In this document: in pieces, positions 23,767 through 31,385 of the stretch
How positions within the stretch are numbered: the stretch's first letter is position 1
How the letters are laid out: every line of letters begins with the position of its first letter
NCBI GenBank assembly: GCA_947002045.1
Contig: CAMQJB010000017.1
Location: 1 to 43,263, forward strand
Origin: an uncultured Collinsella sp.
GTDB lineage: Bacteria > Actinomycetota > Coriobacteriia > Coriobacteriales > Coriobacteriaceae
DNA: 43,263 bases
Direction: 5' to 3'
The notes under the pieces: model-generated
Database searches by the model: none
What the model was told of the DNA's origin: nothing
The model's input: the letters and a program-made list of their open reading frames with translations, nothing else
Position numbers and translations under genes: made by a program

Positions 23767-26700
23767 ATGGCGAACACCCAGAACTATATTAACCACCTGT
23801 TGCAGAACACTGGCATCACGCCGGCGTGCAGCGAAGAAGAGCGCTTGGCTGCCGAAGATATCGCTCAAATTTTCCGCAACCACGGCTTTGATCCCGAGGT
23901 GCAGGAGTTTAATGCTCCCGCGCCGAGCAGGATGGCGTTTGCCGTTACGGGCATTCTGGCATTCGCCGGTGCCCTGCTTATGGGCATCGGTGGCGGTATC
24001 GGCTTAGTCGGCACCCTGTTGGCCATTGTCGGAGCCGTGCTCTATGTGCTCGAGCGAACCGGGCGCCCCGTGATCTCGCGCCTGGGCAAGACGGGCGTGA
24101 GCCAAAATGTCATCGCCTATCACAAGGCCTCTGGCCCGCTTGCCTCTCCGCGCAATCGCCCGGTTGTCGTCGTCGCGCACTATGACTCCCCGCGCGCCGA
24201 ACTGCTCGCTCGCGAGCCCTATGCGCCGTACCGAGCGCTGATCGCCAAATTGCTCCCGATTGCCACGATTGCTCCCGCGGCTATTGCCATCCTGCGCATC
24301 TTGCCGCTTCCCGGCGCGTTGAAGGTCCTGCTGTGGATTGTCGCGATCCTTGCCTCCCTCGTGGCGCTCGCCAATGCCGCCAATATCATTTCCAATCGTT
24401 TTGTCCTTCCCTACACGTCCGGCTCGGTTTGCAACAAGTCCTCTGTTGCCGCCATGCTGGGTGTCATGGATAACGTCGCCCCCTATCAGGGTGAGAACGA
24501 GTTCCCTGACGATATTCCGTTTGACACGTATTTTGGCGAGCAGAAGCGTCGCGCCGAGGAGATGGCGCGCGCGGCAGCCGAGTACGCCGCGGCCCAGCAG
24601 CAAAACGATTACGGCAATACCATCGAGTACGAAGAGCCTGCCTATACCGAGGATGAGTATGGCCAGCCGGTCGCTCCCGAGGGTGAGCAGGGCGAGGCTT
24701 TTGATGAGCAAATCGATGGATTCGAAGGTGCTTCTGCCGACGAGACCCTGATTGGCGTCATTGCACCCGAGTCCCAGGTCCAAGATATTCCGGCCGAGGA
24801 GCCCGTTGCAGACGAGTCCGCTGCCGAGTCGGCAGAGGAGCCTGCCGCGGCCGAGCAGGCCGAGCCCGAGCCCAAGCTTTATCGCAATGCCGCCGGCAAC
24901 ATCCGGTTTGGCTCGGATGCCATCCGTGCCCTGGGAATGCTTCCCGAGTCCTGTACGCTCGATTACGAAGAGGGCGAGGAGCCGACGTTCGAGCCCGCGC
25001 CCCAGCCCGATCCGGTCGTGGCTGCGCAGCCCGATGAGGCCAATGCCGTCGAGACGGAAGCCGATGCGGAGACTGCTATCGATCCCGCAGCCGGTCTGGA
25101 CGTCATGGCGCCTGCCCCGGCGCCCGAGGAGCTCGATAATATCGAGGACGACTACGATGCGTATCCGCAGCGTGTGTCCTACGAGAGCGACACCGATTTT
25201 TCTGCCGAGCTTCCGGTGACGACGCCCCATGCCGATATCGCTTCCGCGTTTTCTTCGATCGGTGCCAGCGCCTCCCATTTCTTTAAGGGGGCATTCGAAA
25301 AGGGCAAGAAACTCGTTGACGACTTTGAGGAAAAGCGCGCCGCTGCCCGCGAGGCAGCCGAGCGCGAGGCTGCAGCCCAGCAACAGGCGGCCGAGGCCGA
25401 GCGCGAGCGCGCGGCACAGGAATTTGAGCAAAACGACGCCGAGCAGCCGGTGTCTGTTGATGTTGCCGACGCCACGACGTCTTTCGAGGCGCCGCAGCCT
25501 TCGCCTGCGGATGTTGCCGGGGAGACGGCGACTTTCGAAACCCAACAGCCGGTCGACAGCACTGTGTCGTTTGATGCCACGATGACGTTTGAGAAGCAGG
25601 GCACCGCTATCGCCGAGCCCCTTTCCGCTCCTGTCGAGGACGAGCCCGCTGCGCCCGATACGGTCGAGGATCAATCTGTGGCGGAACAGGTCGCTGCGGA
25701 CAGCTCCGAGCAAGAGCCTGAGCCCGTGGCCCCCGAAGCTCCGCAGGCGGATGAGTCGAGGCCCTACTCTACGCAGATCTTCACCATGCCCGCGCCGAGT
25801 GATCCCGGCGCCACGGTTGCCAATGCTGCTCCGTCGCAGGCCGAGACGGTCGATGCTCTGATGGCTCAAATCTCGTCTCAGGCGTCGCCGCGCCCGAACA
25901 TGAACGTTCCCGACCCGGCATCCGCGCCGGCTCCCATGCCCTCTGCGTCTCCGCTGGCCTCGGTCCCCGATCTCTCGATGCCTTCGATGCAGCAGGCCAA
26001 TGTCGCCTCGCGCACCTCGCTGTTCGACCTTCCCGACCCTTCGGCTCAGGTTAACGATCCCTTCGCGACGGCACAGGGGCCCGAGCCCACATCGGCTCCG
26101 GTTGTTCCCCCCATGCCGGTCAGCTCGGATGTTCAGCCGCTTGAGACTATCTCGGCTCCTGCCGCTCCGGCCGCCAAGCCGCAAAAGCGCGGCTTGGGCG
26201 GTCTGTTCGGTCGCAAAAAGAAAAACGAGCAGGACAGCATGAGCGATTGGCTTGGTGTCGAGGATGATTACGACGCCAAGAAGTCTGGTCGCGGTATCGG
26301 CTCGTGGGATAACTTCGAGGATGACGACGACGGCTGGAAGGGCGGTGCCACGTCTTCCGATGGAGCTTCCGCCGAGGATATGCTCGCTGCCGTTGCCTCC
26401 ATGGGCGATGACGAGCTGCTTGGCCACGACATCTGGTTTGTGGCTACAGGCGCTTCCGATTGCGACGGCGCCGGCATGAAGGCGTTCCTGGCCGCGCATC
26501 GCGACAAGCTCCGCGGCGTGTTCTTTATCAACCTTGAGTCCATTGGTGCCGGTAGGCTTTCGGTCGTGACGGTCGAGGGCGAGCAGCAGCTGCTCAAGGG
26601 TGACCGACGCATCATGAACTTGGTCAACAAGGTGTGCAAGTCGTTCCATGTCGATTGCGGTGCATTTGAGATGCCCTATGCCAAGACCGATGCCTATGCT

Positions 26701-26856
26701 GCTCTCGAGGCAAGCCGACGCGCCCTTACCATTGCCGGCGTCGACGGCCCACGTTTGGCATGCACTCACACTGAGGACGATCTGCCGTACAACGTCAATC
26801 CGACAAATATCGCTACGGTGTCCGAGGTCGTGACCGAGGTCATTCGTCGTTCGTAG
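23767..26856 (+). CDS. M28-like membrane protein with a ~640-residue disordered insert, probably catalytically dead
   Basis: A 1029-residue protein. The start at 23767 gives the expected N terminus (MANTQNYINHLLQ); the in-frame extension upstream is promoter-like. Residues 1-45 and 130-230 carry the first half of an M28 peptidase fold (VVVVAHYDSP, H138 and D140), interrupted by four hydrophobic segments (about 57-75, 77-96, 160-180 and 186-206). Residues ~240-886 are rich in Glu, Ala and Pro, with one coiled-coil stretch (about 545-600) and a basic patch (KRGLGGLFGRKKKN). The fold resumes at 887 (HDIWFVATGASDCDG) and includes NLESIG and CTHTEDD. Against typical M28 enzymes the bridging Asp is Cys222 and the catalytic Glu is Ser897, while two His and two acidic positions remain. 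I infer a binding or scaffold role. The small membrane gene follows after 21 bases. Confidence 0.7.
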   Translation: MANTQNYINHLLQNTGITPACSEEERLAAEDIAQIFRNHGFDPEVQEFNAPAPSRMAFAVTGILAFAGALLMGIGGGIGLVGTLLAIVGAVLYVLERTGRPVISRLGKTGVSQNVIAYHKASGPLASPRNRPVVVVAHYDSPRAELLAREPYAPYRALIAKLLPIATIAPAAIAILRILPLPGALKVLLWIVAILASLVALANAANIISNRFVLPYTSGSVCNKSSVAAMLGVMDNVAPYQGENEFPDDIPFDTYFGEQKRRAEEMARAAAEYAAAQQQNDYGNTIEYEEPAYTEDEYGQPVAPEGEQGEAFDEQIDGFEGASADETLIGVIAPESQVQDIPAEEPVADESAAESAEEPAAAEQAEPEPKLYRNAAGNIRFGSDAIRALGMLPESCTLDYEEGEEPTFEPAPQPDPVVAAQPDEANAVETEADAETAIDPAAGLDVMAPAPAPEELDNIEDDYDAYPQRVSYESDTDFSAELPVTTPHADIASAFSSIGASASHFFKGAFEKGKKLVDDFEEKRAAAREAAEREAAAQQQAAEAERERAAQEFEQNDAEQPVSVDVADATTSFEAPQPSPADVAGETATFETQQPVDSTVSFDATMTFEKQGTAIAEPLSAPVEDEPAAPDTVEDQSVAEQVAADSSEQEPEPVAPEAPQADESRPYSTQIFTMPAPSDPGATVANAAPSQAETVDALMAQISSQASPRPNMNVPDPASAPAPMPSASPLASVPDLSMPSMQQANVASRTSLFDLPDPSAQVNDPFATAQGPEPTSAPVVPPMPVSSDVQPLETISAPAAPAAKPQKRGLGGLFGRKKKNEQDSMSDWLGVEDDYDAKKSGRGIGSWDNFEDDDDGWKGGATSSDGASAEDMLAAVASMGDDELLGHDIWFVATGASDCDGAGMKAFLAAHRDKLRGVFFINLESIGAGRLSVVTVEGEQQLLKGDRRIMNLVNKVCKSFHVDCGAFEMPYAKTDAYAALEASRRALTIAGVDGPRLACTHTEDDLPYNVNPTNIATVSEVVTEVIRRS

Positions 26857-26877
26857 GTTGACCTATAAGGAGTCTGC

Positions 26878-27096
26878 GTGTTTTCGTACATCAAGCGCCA
26901 CTGGCCCGTCTATCTCATCTTGGCCCTGATCGCCATTGTCCTTGGTTTCGGGGCCGCGTATATCGTGGGCGTTAAAGGCTCAACGCCTGAGTCCACGATT
27001 AGCGAAGAAGTGGAGCACGAGCAGAGTTTGGGAGCCGATGGCATCTCCGAGTCCGATCAAGCGCTCATCGACGGTGGGTCTGCATCTGGGGAATAG
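26878..27096 (+). CDS. Small single-pass membrane protein
   Basis: A 72-residue protein with one membrane segment (VYLILALIAIVLGFGAAYIVG, about 11-31) and an acidic extracellular or periplasmic tail. The GTG start follows AAGGAG. It lies 21 bases after the M28-like gene and before a terminator, so the two are one operon. It is not recognised; it may be a partner of the large membrane protein. Confidence 0.7.
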   Translation: MFSYIKRHWPVYLILALIAIVLGFGAAYIVGVKGSTPESTISEEVEHEQSLGADGISESDQALIDGGSASGE

Positions 27097-27116
27097 CCAT
27101 TTCGCCACGAACGAAT

Positions 27117-27152
27117 AAGAGGCGAGCCGGGAGACGGGCTCGCCTCTTTTTT
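27117..27152 (+). terminator. Terminator after the M28-like operon
   Basis: A 12-bp stem (AAGAGGCGAGCC paired with GGCTCGCCTCTT), an 8-base loop and six T. It lies between convergent genes; on the minus strand it may also serve the adhesin gene, but the T run there is poor. Confidence 0.92.
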
Positions 27153-27158
27153 ATTGCG

Positions 27159-30100
27159 TCAGCGACGTTTTGACGCCAGCTTTAGATGGGCAAACCAGAT
27201 TGCCGCGGCGCCGGAGGTCACGAAGGCGGCGAGGCAGGCGGCAATGGGAAGGGAGCCCGTTGCCGGTAAATCTTGCGGCATGGCGCATCGCTGGATGACG
27301 CGATCCTCGTCATGTGATTCAAGGTTGCTACCGCCGCCATTGCGACAGAGGTCAACGCGAGCGCTGTTGGCGAGTGCGGTCTGAGGCGTGTAAGACGACG
27401 CGGCCTGCATATGGATGACGGCACCGTGAATATCCGAGTCAAGGACGGCGCTCACATCATCAAGGTCGTCATGCTCGTCTTTGAGGTCCTCGCGGGTCCA
27501 AGATTCTGCAGCGCCTCTTGTCGTGAAGTCGGCCGATACGGCCCCGTACTCAAGACGAATGCCCGTGACGGCGGTATCGTCCAAAAGAGCGAGCTCTTTT
27601 GCCTCGAGGGTGACCGACTCCGTTGTTGGGATATCGGCTTTCCAAAGATGCCAATCGCCGTAATCGACCATGCGCAAATCGTCACCTAGGAGCTTTTTGA
27701 CCTCGTCCGTTTCGAGCCAGGGGTTGTCATGCCCGTCGCTGAGCGTTGCATTGGTCTGTTCGCCCGTATCGATACTTCCCACTGGAGACGTTCGATACCA
27801 CACGTTGCAAAGACCGTCGATGTCCCCGGTCGCGACAGGGGTTTCGATGGCGATGAGTTTGGCAGTGCCTTCCTTGGCGCATTCGAGATCGTCAGTGATG
27901 GTGAATTCATCAACCCAGGTATTCGACTCATTTTTAGCATCGAGCGTATAAGAGAAGGAGCCGTCCGCATCGGATTGTGCCACGGCTCGGTTTTTGCCAT
28001 CGCCGTTGGCGACGAGACCCTTACCGATAGGGCGGGCGATCTCTTGCCGCTTGTCGACTCTGCCCTCGATCTCGATGGGTGCGTCCTTCATGGTTACCGT
28101 CTGCACTTCTCCTGTGGCCTTAATTTCAAACGTCATGTCTTCGGCAAGGTCGTAAGTGCGCGGGGGCATCACTTCGCACAGGGTGTAGGTGCCGGGCAAA
28201 AGATGCTCGATGCGATGCGGTTTGTCAGAGGAGGTCCAAGCGTCAATTTCGGTTCCGTCGGCACCGTGGAGGGAGAGCCGGGCGCCTTCCACTTCTTGTT
28301 TGCCGGTCAAATCTACTTTGGAGATGTCGATTTTGGTGTAGTCGTTAGAAACATCGAGGTGCGCATTGATCACGGGTGTTTCCTGACCGGCATACGACAG
28401 CTCGACGGTGTGGACGCTTTGGTCGAGCAGGTAACCTTCGGGTGCCTGCACCTCGATTACCTCATAGGTGGCGGTTCCGCACCCCAGTGAAAGATGAGTC
28501 GCGCACGCAAATCCCCGCTCGTCGGTCGTGATGGATGTGACGGTTTCGCCGTCCAGGGCAGCAATGCTGCCGTCGGGGCGCACGATATCGCCCGCGGCAC
28601 GGATATCAAAAACAGCACCGGCAAGGGCGCGCCCACCTACGGCATCGTTCTTGACGATCTCGATGCTTCCTGTTGCCGCGTCGTCGTAAAACGAGGCGAC
28701 CGCGACGGGCGTTAAGTTCATGTCGGCGGGAATCGTTATCTCCAGATCTTCACCAACAAGATACGGTTCCTTGGCGGAAGTCTCTCGTATGTAATACGTG
28801 CCCGGGTTAAGCGATTCGGGTAGGGTGACGGTGCCGGTTTCATCGGTCGTAAAGGTATTCATAACGGTATGGGCGGGATGCCAGGATGTTTGCGAGATGG
28901 GCTCACGGTCGCCGTTGAGCAGCTGAAAGGTGAACCCAGCGCGTGGTACGGCGTTGCCGGTCTGAGCATCGCGCTTCACGATTTGAAGATGTGTCGACAG
29001 GGCGTGGTTGTCTACGATGTACTGAAGCTCTGCGCCGTCCGTGATCTGCTCTGCTGTGATAGTCCATTCCCCTGCCTGCTTAAAGCCGTCGGGCACAGTG
29101 TCGACAACCTCACGAATGGTGTAGCCGGCACGGTCATACGGTATGGTTCCGCTGACGCCATCGGGGCGCTCTCCTGCGCCAAACCATGCTCCGGCCTGGT
29201 CTTTGGTCGATGCGAAGCCGTAGATATTGGTGGTCAGCGTTCCAACAACCTGCTGCGAAGTGTTGCTTGCCACTTCAAAGACCACGCCTTCCGCCGGCTG
29301 CTCTACACCAGATTCGTCACTATTACCGCAGTCCTTGAACTTTGAAATCTCGAGGTCAAAAGCGATGGGGATGTTGGGGATGCGACGCTCGAGTTCAACG
29401 ACGCCCGCGTCTCCGAGCTGGTCGGCACCGATGGTATAGCTCCAGGTTTCATTGGAGGGCAGATAACCCTCGGGAGCTCTCGACTCATAGATGCTAAAGG
29501 TGCCCAGGGGGATGTCGGTAAGTGTTGCCCGGCCGTCCTCATCCGTCGTGAGGGTGTGCGTCCAGCCCGGGGTAGACTGTGAGACGCAGGTGAACTCAGC
29601 GCCGGCAAGTGACGCGCTGACTTGAGGGCCTGCCCCTGTCGCGGCATCGACCTTTGCGATGCGCAGGGTAATGGTACCGGGCTGCTCATCGATGACGACA
29701 TTCCCGCCGTCATTGCCGGTGGAAAAGGCGATGTGGTCACTCCTGGGGATATAACCCGCCGGAGCTTTGGTTTCGACCAGGTAATATGCCGCGTTGGGCA
29801 AAAGTGTCGCCTGCGCGCGACCACTGCTGTCCATCTGGATGCTGCCGACACGCTTGTCGCCGACGCTCTCATAGATGTCGAACCTCGCTCCGTCGAGCCT
29901 GTAGGTATCGTTTTCGCTCGTGATGGCGGCGTTGGCTGACTGTTTTTGGAAGGATGCGGAGACGGCCGGGAGCACGTAGAGCATGTCTTGACGTTTACTG
30001 CCGCCCGACACAGCTCCCAAATAGCGCCGCGCGCGATGCGGTGCGGCTTTAATGCTTCCCGACTTGGCGCCGTCGTGGAGCCAGCGCGCTGCGGCAACGA

Positions 30101-30590
30101 CCTCATTGTCGCCGGAAAAATTTCCCCTCTCTGTGACGCCCCGGGCGGTTGTATATGAGAATGATCCGTCGGTATGGGTGGTGCCGTTGAGCATCCAGAC
30201 GGCAAGTTGGGTTGCGGCACGTGCTCGATCGGGGGATAGGTTATGCCCACCAAAGGATGTGGCGGTGGGGTAGCCATGACAGATGATGGCCGCGAATTCG
30301 TCTTCGAGCCATACCCAGCCCTGATTGTAGGTGAGCCAGGGTCCGCCCGGTGTGCTAGGGCCAAAGCGCTCCTGGTTCATGCAGTAGGCAATCGAAGAAT
30401 CCTGTGCCTCGTATTTGCCAACTTCAAAAGGACCGCATTCATTGCTGATAGTGCGGAATCCGAGCGATTCATAACCGTCGACGGCGAGCGCGGCATCCGG
30501 TGTCATGCAGCCTAAAAGTAAAAAGAGGACTAGGAGCAGCGATCCTGCTGTGATTGCGCTGTGGACAGAGTGCGTGGGTGCGTTGGACAT
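27159..30590 (-). CDS. LPXTG surface adhesin with thioester domain and SpaA/Cna-B-type repeats
   Basis: A sortase-anchored protein of 1143 residues. The signal peptide covers about 1-36 (cut near ALA/VDG). Residues ~38-205 are a thioester domain: C70 in YCMNQE and Q128 in TQLAVW are positioned to form the internal Cys-Gln thioester that bonds covalently to host proteins. Six prealbumin-like repeats follow (about 208-850). Each starts with a K-D/V strand such as IAKVDAATG and ends with a Glu strand such as YESRAPEGY, the Lys and Glu pattern that supports isopeptide bonds. A further domain and then LPATG (1108-1112), a membrane helix and KRR complete the sorting signal. The ATG has AAGGAG six bases upstream. 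Sequence divergence among repeats argues against recent duplication. No sortase gene lies in the window. Confidence 0.9.
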   Translation of the reverse strand: MSNAPTHSVHSAITAGSLLLVLFLLLGCMTPDAALAVDGYESLGFRTISNECGPFEVGKYEAQDSSIAYCMNQERFGPSTPGGPWLTYNQGWVWLEDEFAAIICHGYPTATSFGGHNLSPDRARAATQLAVWMLNGTTHTDGSFSYTTARGVTERGNFSGDNEVVAAARWLHDGAKSGSIKAAPHRARRYLGAVSGGSKRQDMLYVLPAVSASFQKQSANAAITSENDTYRLDGARFDIYESVGDKRVGSIQMDSSGRAQATLLPNAAYYLVETKAPAGYIPRSDHIAFSTGNDGGNVVIDEQPGTITLRIAKVDAATGAGPQVSASLAGAEFTCVSQSTPGWTHTLTTDEDGRATLTDIPLGTFSIYESRAPEGYLPSNETWSYTIGADQLGDAGVVELERRIPNIPIAFDLEISKFKDCGNSDESGVEQPAEGVVFEVASNTSQQVVGTLTTNIYGFASTKDQAGAWFGAGERPDGVSGTIPYDRAGYTIREVVDTVPDGFKQAGEWTITAEQITDGAELQYIVDNHALSTHLQIVKRDAQTGNAVPRAGFTFQLLNGDREPISQTSWHPAHTVMNTFTTDETGTVTLPESLNPGTYYIRETSAKEPYLVGEDLEITIPADMNLTPVAVASFYDDAATGSIEIVKNDAVGGRALAGAVFDIRAAGDIVRPDGSIAALDGETVTSITTDERGFACATHLSLGCGTATYEVIEVQAPEGYLLDQSVHTVELSYAGQETPVINAHLDVSNDYTKIDISKVDLTGKQEVEGARLSLHGADGTEIDAWTSSDKPHRIEHLLPGTYTLCEVMPPRTYDLAEDMTFEIKATGEVQTVTMKDAPIEIEGRVDKRQEIARPIGKGLVANGDGKNRAVAQSDADGSFSYTLDAKNESNTWVDEFTITDDLECAKEGTAKLIAIETPVATGDIDGLCNVWYRTSPVGSIDTGEQTNATLSDGHDNPWLETDEVKKLLGDDLRMVDYGDWHLWKADIPTTESVTLEAKELALLDDTAVTGIRLEYGAVSADFTTRGAAESWTREDLKDEHDDLDDVSAVLDSDIHGAVIHMQAASSYTPQTALANSARVDLCRNGGGSNLESHDEDRVIQRCAMPQDLPATGSLPIAACLAAFVTSGAAAIWFAHLKLASKRR

Positions 30591-30887
30591 GGCTGCTCCT
30601 TATCCCTCGTGCGCCGCACGGGGAGGCCGCGGCGCTTGGGATGAGGCTACCCCCGAGGTTCATGCGGGTAAGTACCGGAGCCTGACCAAAAGCTTGCCCG
30701 ATATCTGACAAATGGCGCCTACGAAAGACAATGGAATAAATCTGCAGGTAGACAATGGTAAATAAAAGAGCCTACAGGTCCTCATCTACACAATTGGCCT
30801 ATTTTTAGGAGGATTCTCCATAGCTAAAACAAGTATCGTCACCCTTGTATCGAACAAGACAACCGCGTTATACTATCCCCCACATAT
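30591..30887. other. Intergenic region upstream of the adhesin and tRNA-Gly
   Basis: It holds the adhesin 5' region and the tRNA-Gly promoter. A 9-base sequence, AGACAATGG, occurs twice 24 bases apart (30726-30734 and 30750-30758), each followed by an AT-rich stretch; these may be operator half-sites. A GC-rich imperfect hairpin lies at about 30645-30690. A strong AGGAGG near 30809 has no start codon behind it. No gene is seen. Confidence 0.4.
30845..30874 (+). promoter_or_regulatory. tRNA-Gly promoter
   Basis: -35 TTGTAT (30845-30850) and -10 TATACT (30869-30874) with an 18-base spacer, 13 bases before the mature tRNA. Confidence 0.7.
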
Positions 30888-30962
30888 GCGGGCATCGCCA
30901 AGTGGTAAGGCATCAGCTTCCCAAGCTGACACTCGCGGGTTCGAGTCCCGTTGCCCGCTCCA
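30888..30962 (+). tRNA. tRNA-Gly (anticodon CCC)
   Basis: A 7-bp acceptor stem (GCGGGCA with TGCCCGC), anticodon loop TTCCCAA giving anticodon CCC, T-arm GCGGG-TTCGAGT-CCCGT, discriminator T and an encoded CCA end. The cloverleaf is complete. Confidence 0.97.
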
Positions 30963-30973
30963 GTGAAAAGCAC

Positions 30974-31006
30974 AAGCACGGCACCATCACGGTGCCGTGC
31001 TTTTTT
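30974..31006 (+). terminator. tRNA-Gly terminator
   Basis: A 12-bp stem (AAGCACGGCACC paired with GGTGCCGTGCTT), a 5-base loop and a six-base T run, 11 bases after the tRNA. Confidence 0.93.
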
Positions 31007-31017
31007 CAATATAGTGC

Positions 31018-31033
31018 CGGGACTCGAACCCGC
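31018..31033 (-). repeat. Antisense copy of the tRNA-Gly T-arm
   Basis: Sixteen bases here are the exact reverse complement of tRNA-Gly positions 30935-30950, which cover the T stem and loop. It lies immediately after the terminator T run. Confidence 0.8.
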
Positions 31034-31051
31034 CAGGGTGCGAGCGTAAAG

Positions 31052-31281
31052 CAAACGCGAAGCGTTTGTAGCGAGCAGGCGAAGGCGCCGGCAGGCGCCT
31101 GAAGCCGGTGCGGATTTGCGAAGCAAATACGCAGACGTCCCGTTGCCCGCTCCACCGGGCACGGGAGACGTGGGGACGGCCAATTCAACAAAGTTTTCCC
31201 CACCGTCTCCGCGAATCCGGCAGGCGCCCGCAGCCGGTGCGGATTTGCGAAGCAAATACGCGGACGTCCCCATGGCCGCTC
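31052..31281 (+). repeat. Hairpin-rich repeat array with duplicated tRNA-Gly 3' ends
   Basis: Two direct repeats of 54 bases (31088-31141 and 31217-31270) match at 51 positions. Each is full of short hairpins, for example ATTTGC-GAA-GCAAAT; a further CAAACGC-GAA-GCGTTTG lies before the first. The first repeat runs into an exact 18-base copy of the tRNA-Gly 3' end including CCA (31137-31154, same as 30945-30962). The second runs into a decayed copy (13 of 18 bases, 31266-31283). A 12-bp bulged hairpin (31164-31210) sits between them, where a terminator would be. Open reading frames across it are repeat-driven and not believed to be genes. Confidence 0.8.
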
Positions 31282-31335
31282 TTGCGGCAAAATGTTAGGT
31301 TAATGCCTGCTGCCCATACTTGCACCTGCGCACGG

Positions 31336-31341
31336 TACAAT
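31336..31341 (+). promoter_or_regulatory. Possible purB -10 element
   Basis: TACAAT, 45 bases before the purB start. No good -35 lies at the right distance, so this is tentative. Confidence 0.4.
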
Positions 31342-31385
31342 GGTTGAGTTACGACCAACGTGCCAATAACCAAAAAGGAGCCGCT

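Noticed and set aside
24004..26769. A 921-codon open frame antisense to the M28-like gene
   Set aside because: It is a shadow of GC-rich codon bias: it is Arg/Gly/Leu-rich low-complexity throughout, has no start signals or domains, and the plus-strand frame has clear M28 motifs and a ribosome-binding site.
30600..30710. Possible cyclic di-GMP or other riboswitch in the adhesin leader
   Set aside because: The leader has an imperfect GC-rich hairpin and a stretch faintly like part of the GEMM-I P2 arm, but the conserved core and tetraloop-receptor elements are missing.
30839..31290. Open frames across the tRNA-Gly repeats
   Set aside because: They translate tRNA and repeat sequence and contain repeated segments only because the DNA repeats. 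No ribosome-binding sites and no family resemblance.
30963..31385. Integrase-driven genomic island at tRNA-Gly
   Set aside because: The duplicated 3' end looks like an att site, but only ~190 bases separate the copies and no integrase or cargo gene is present.
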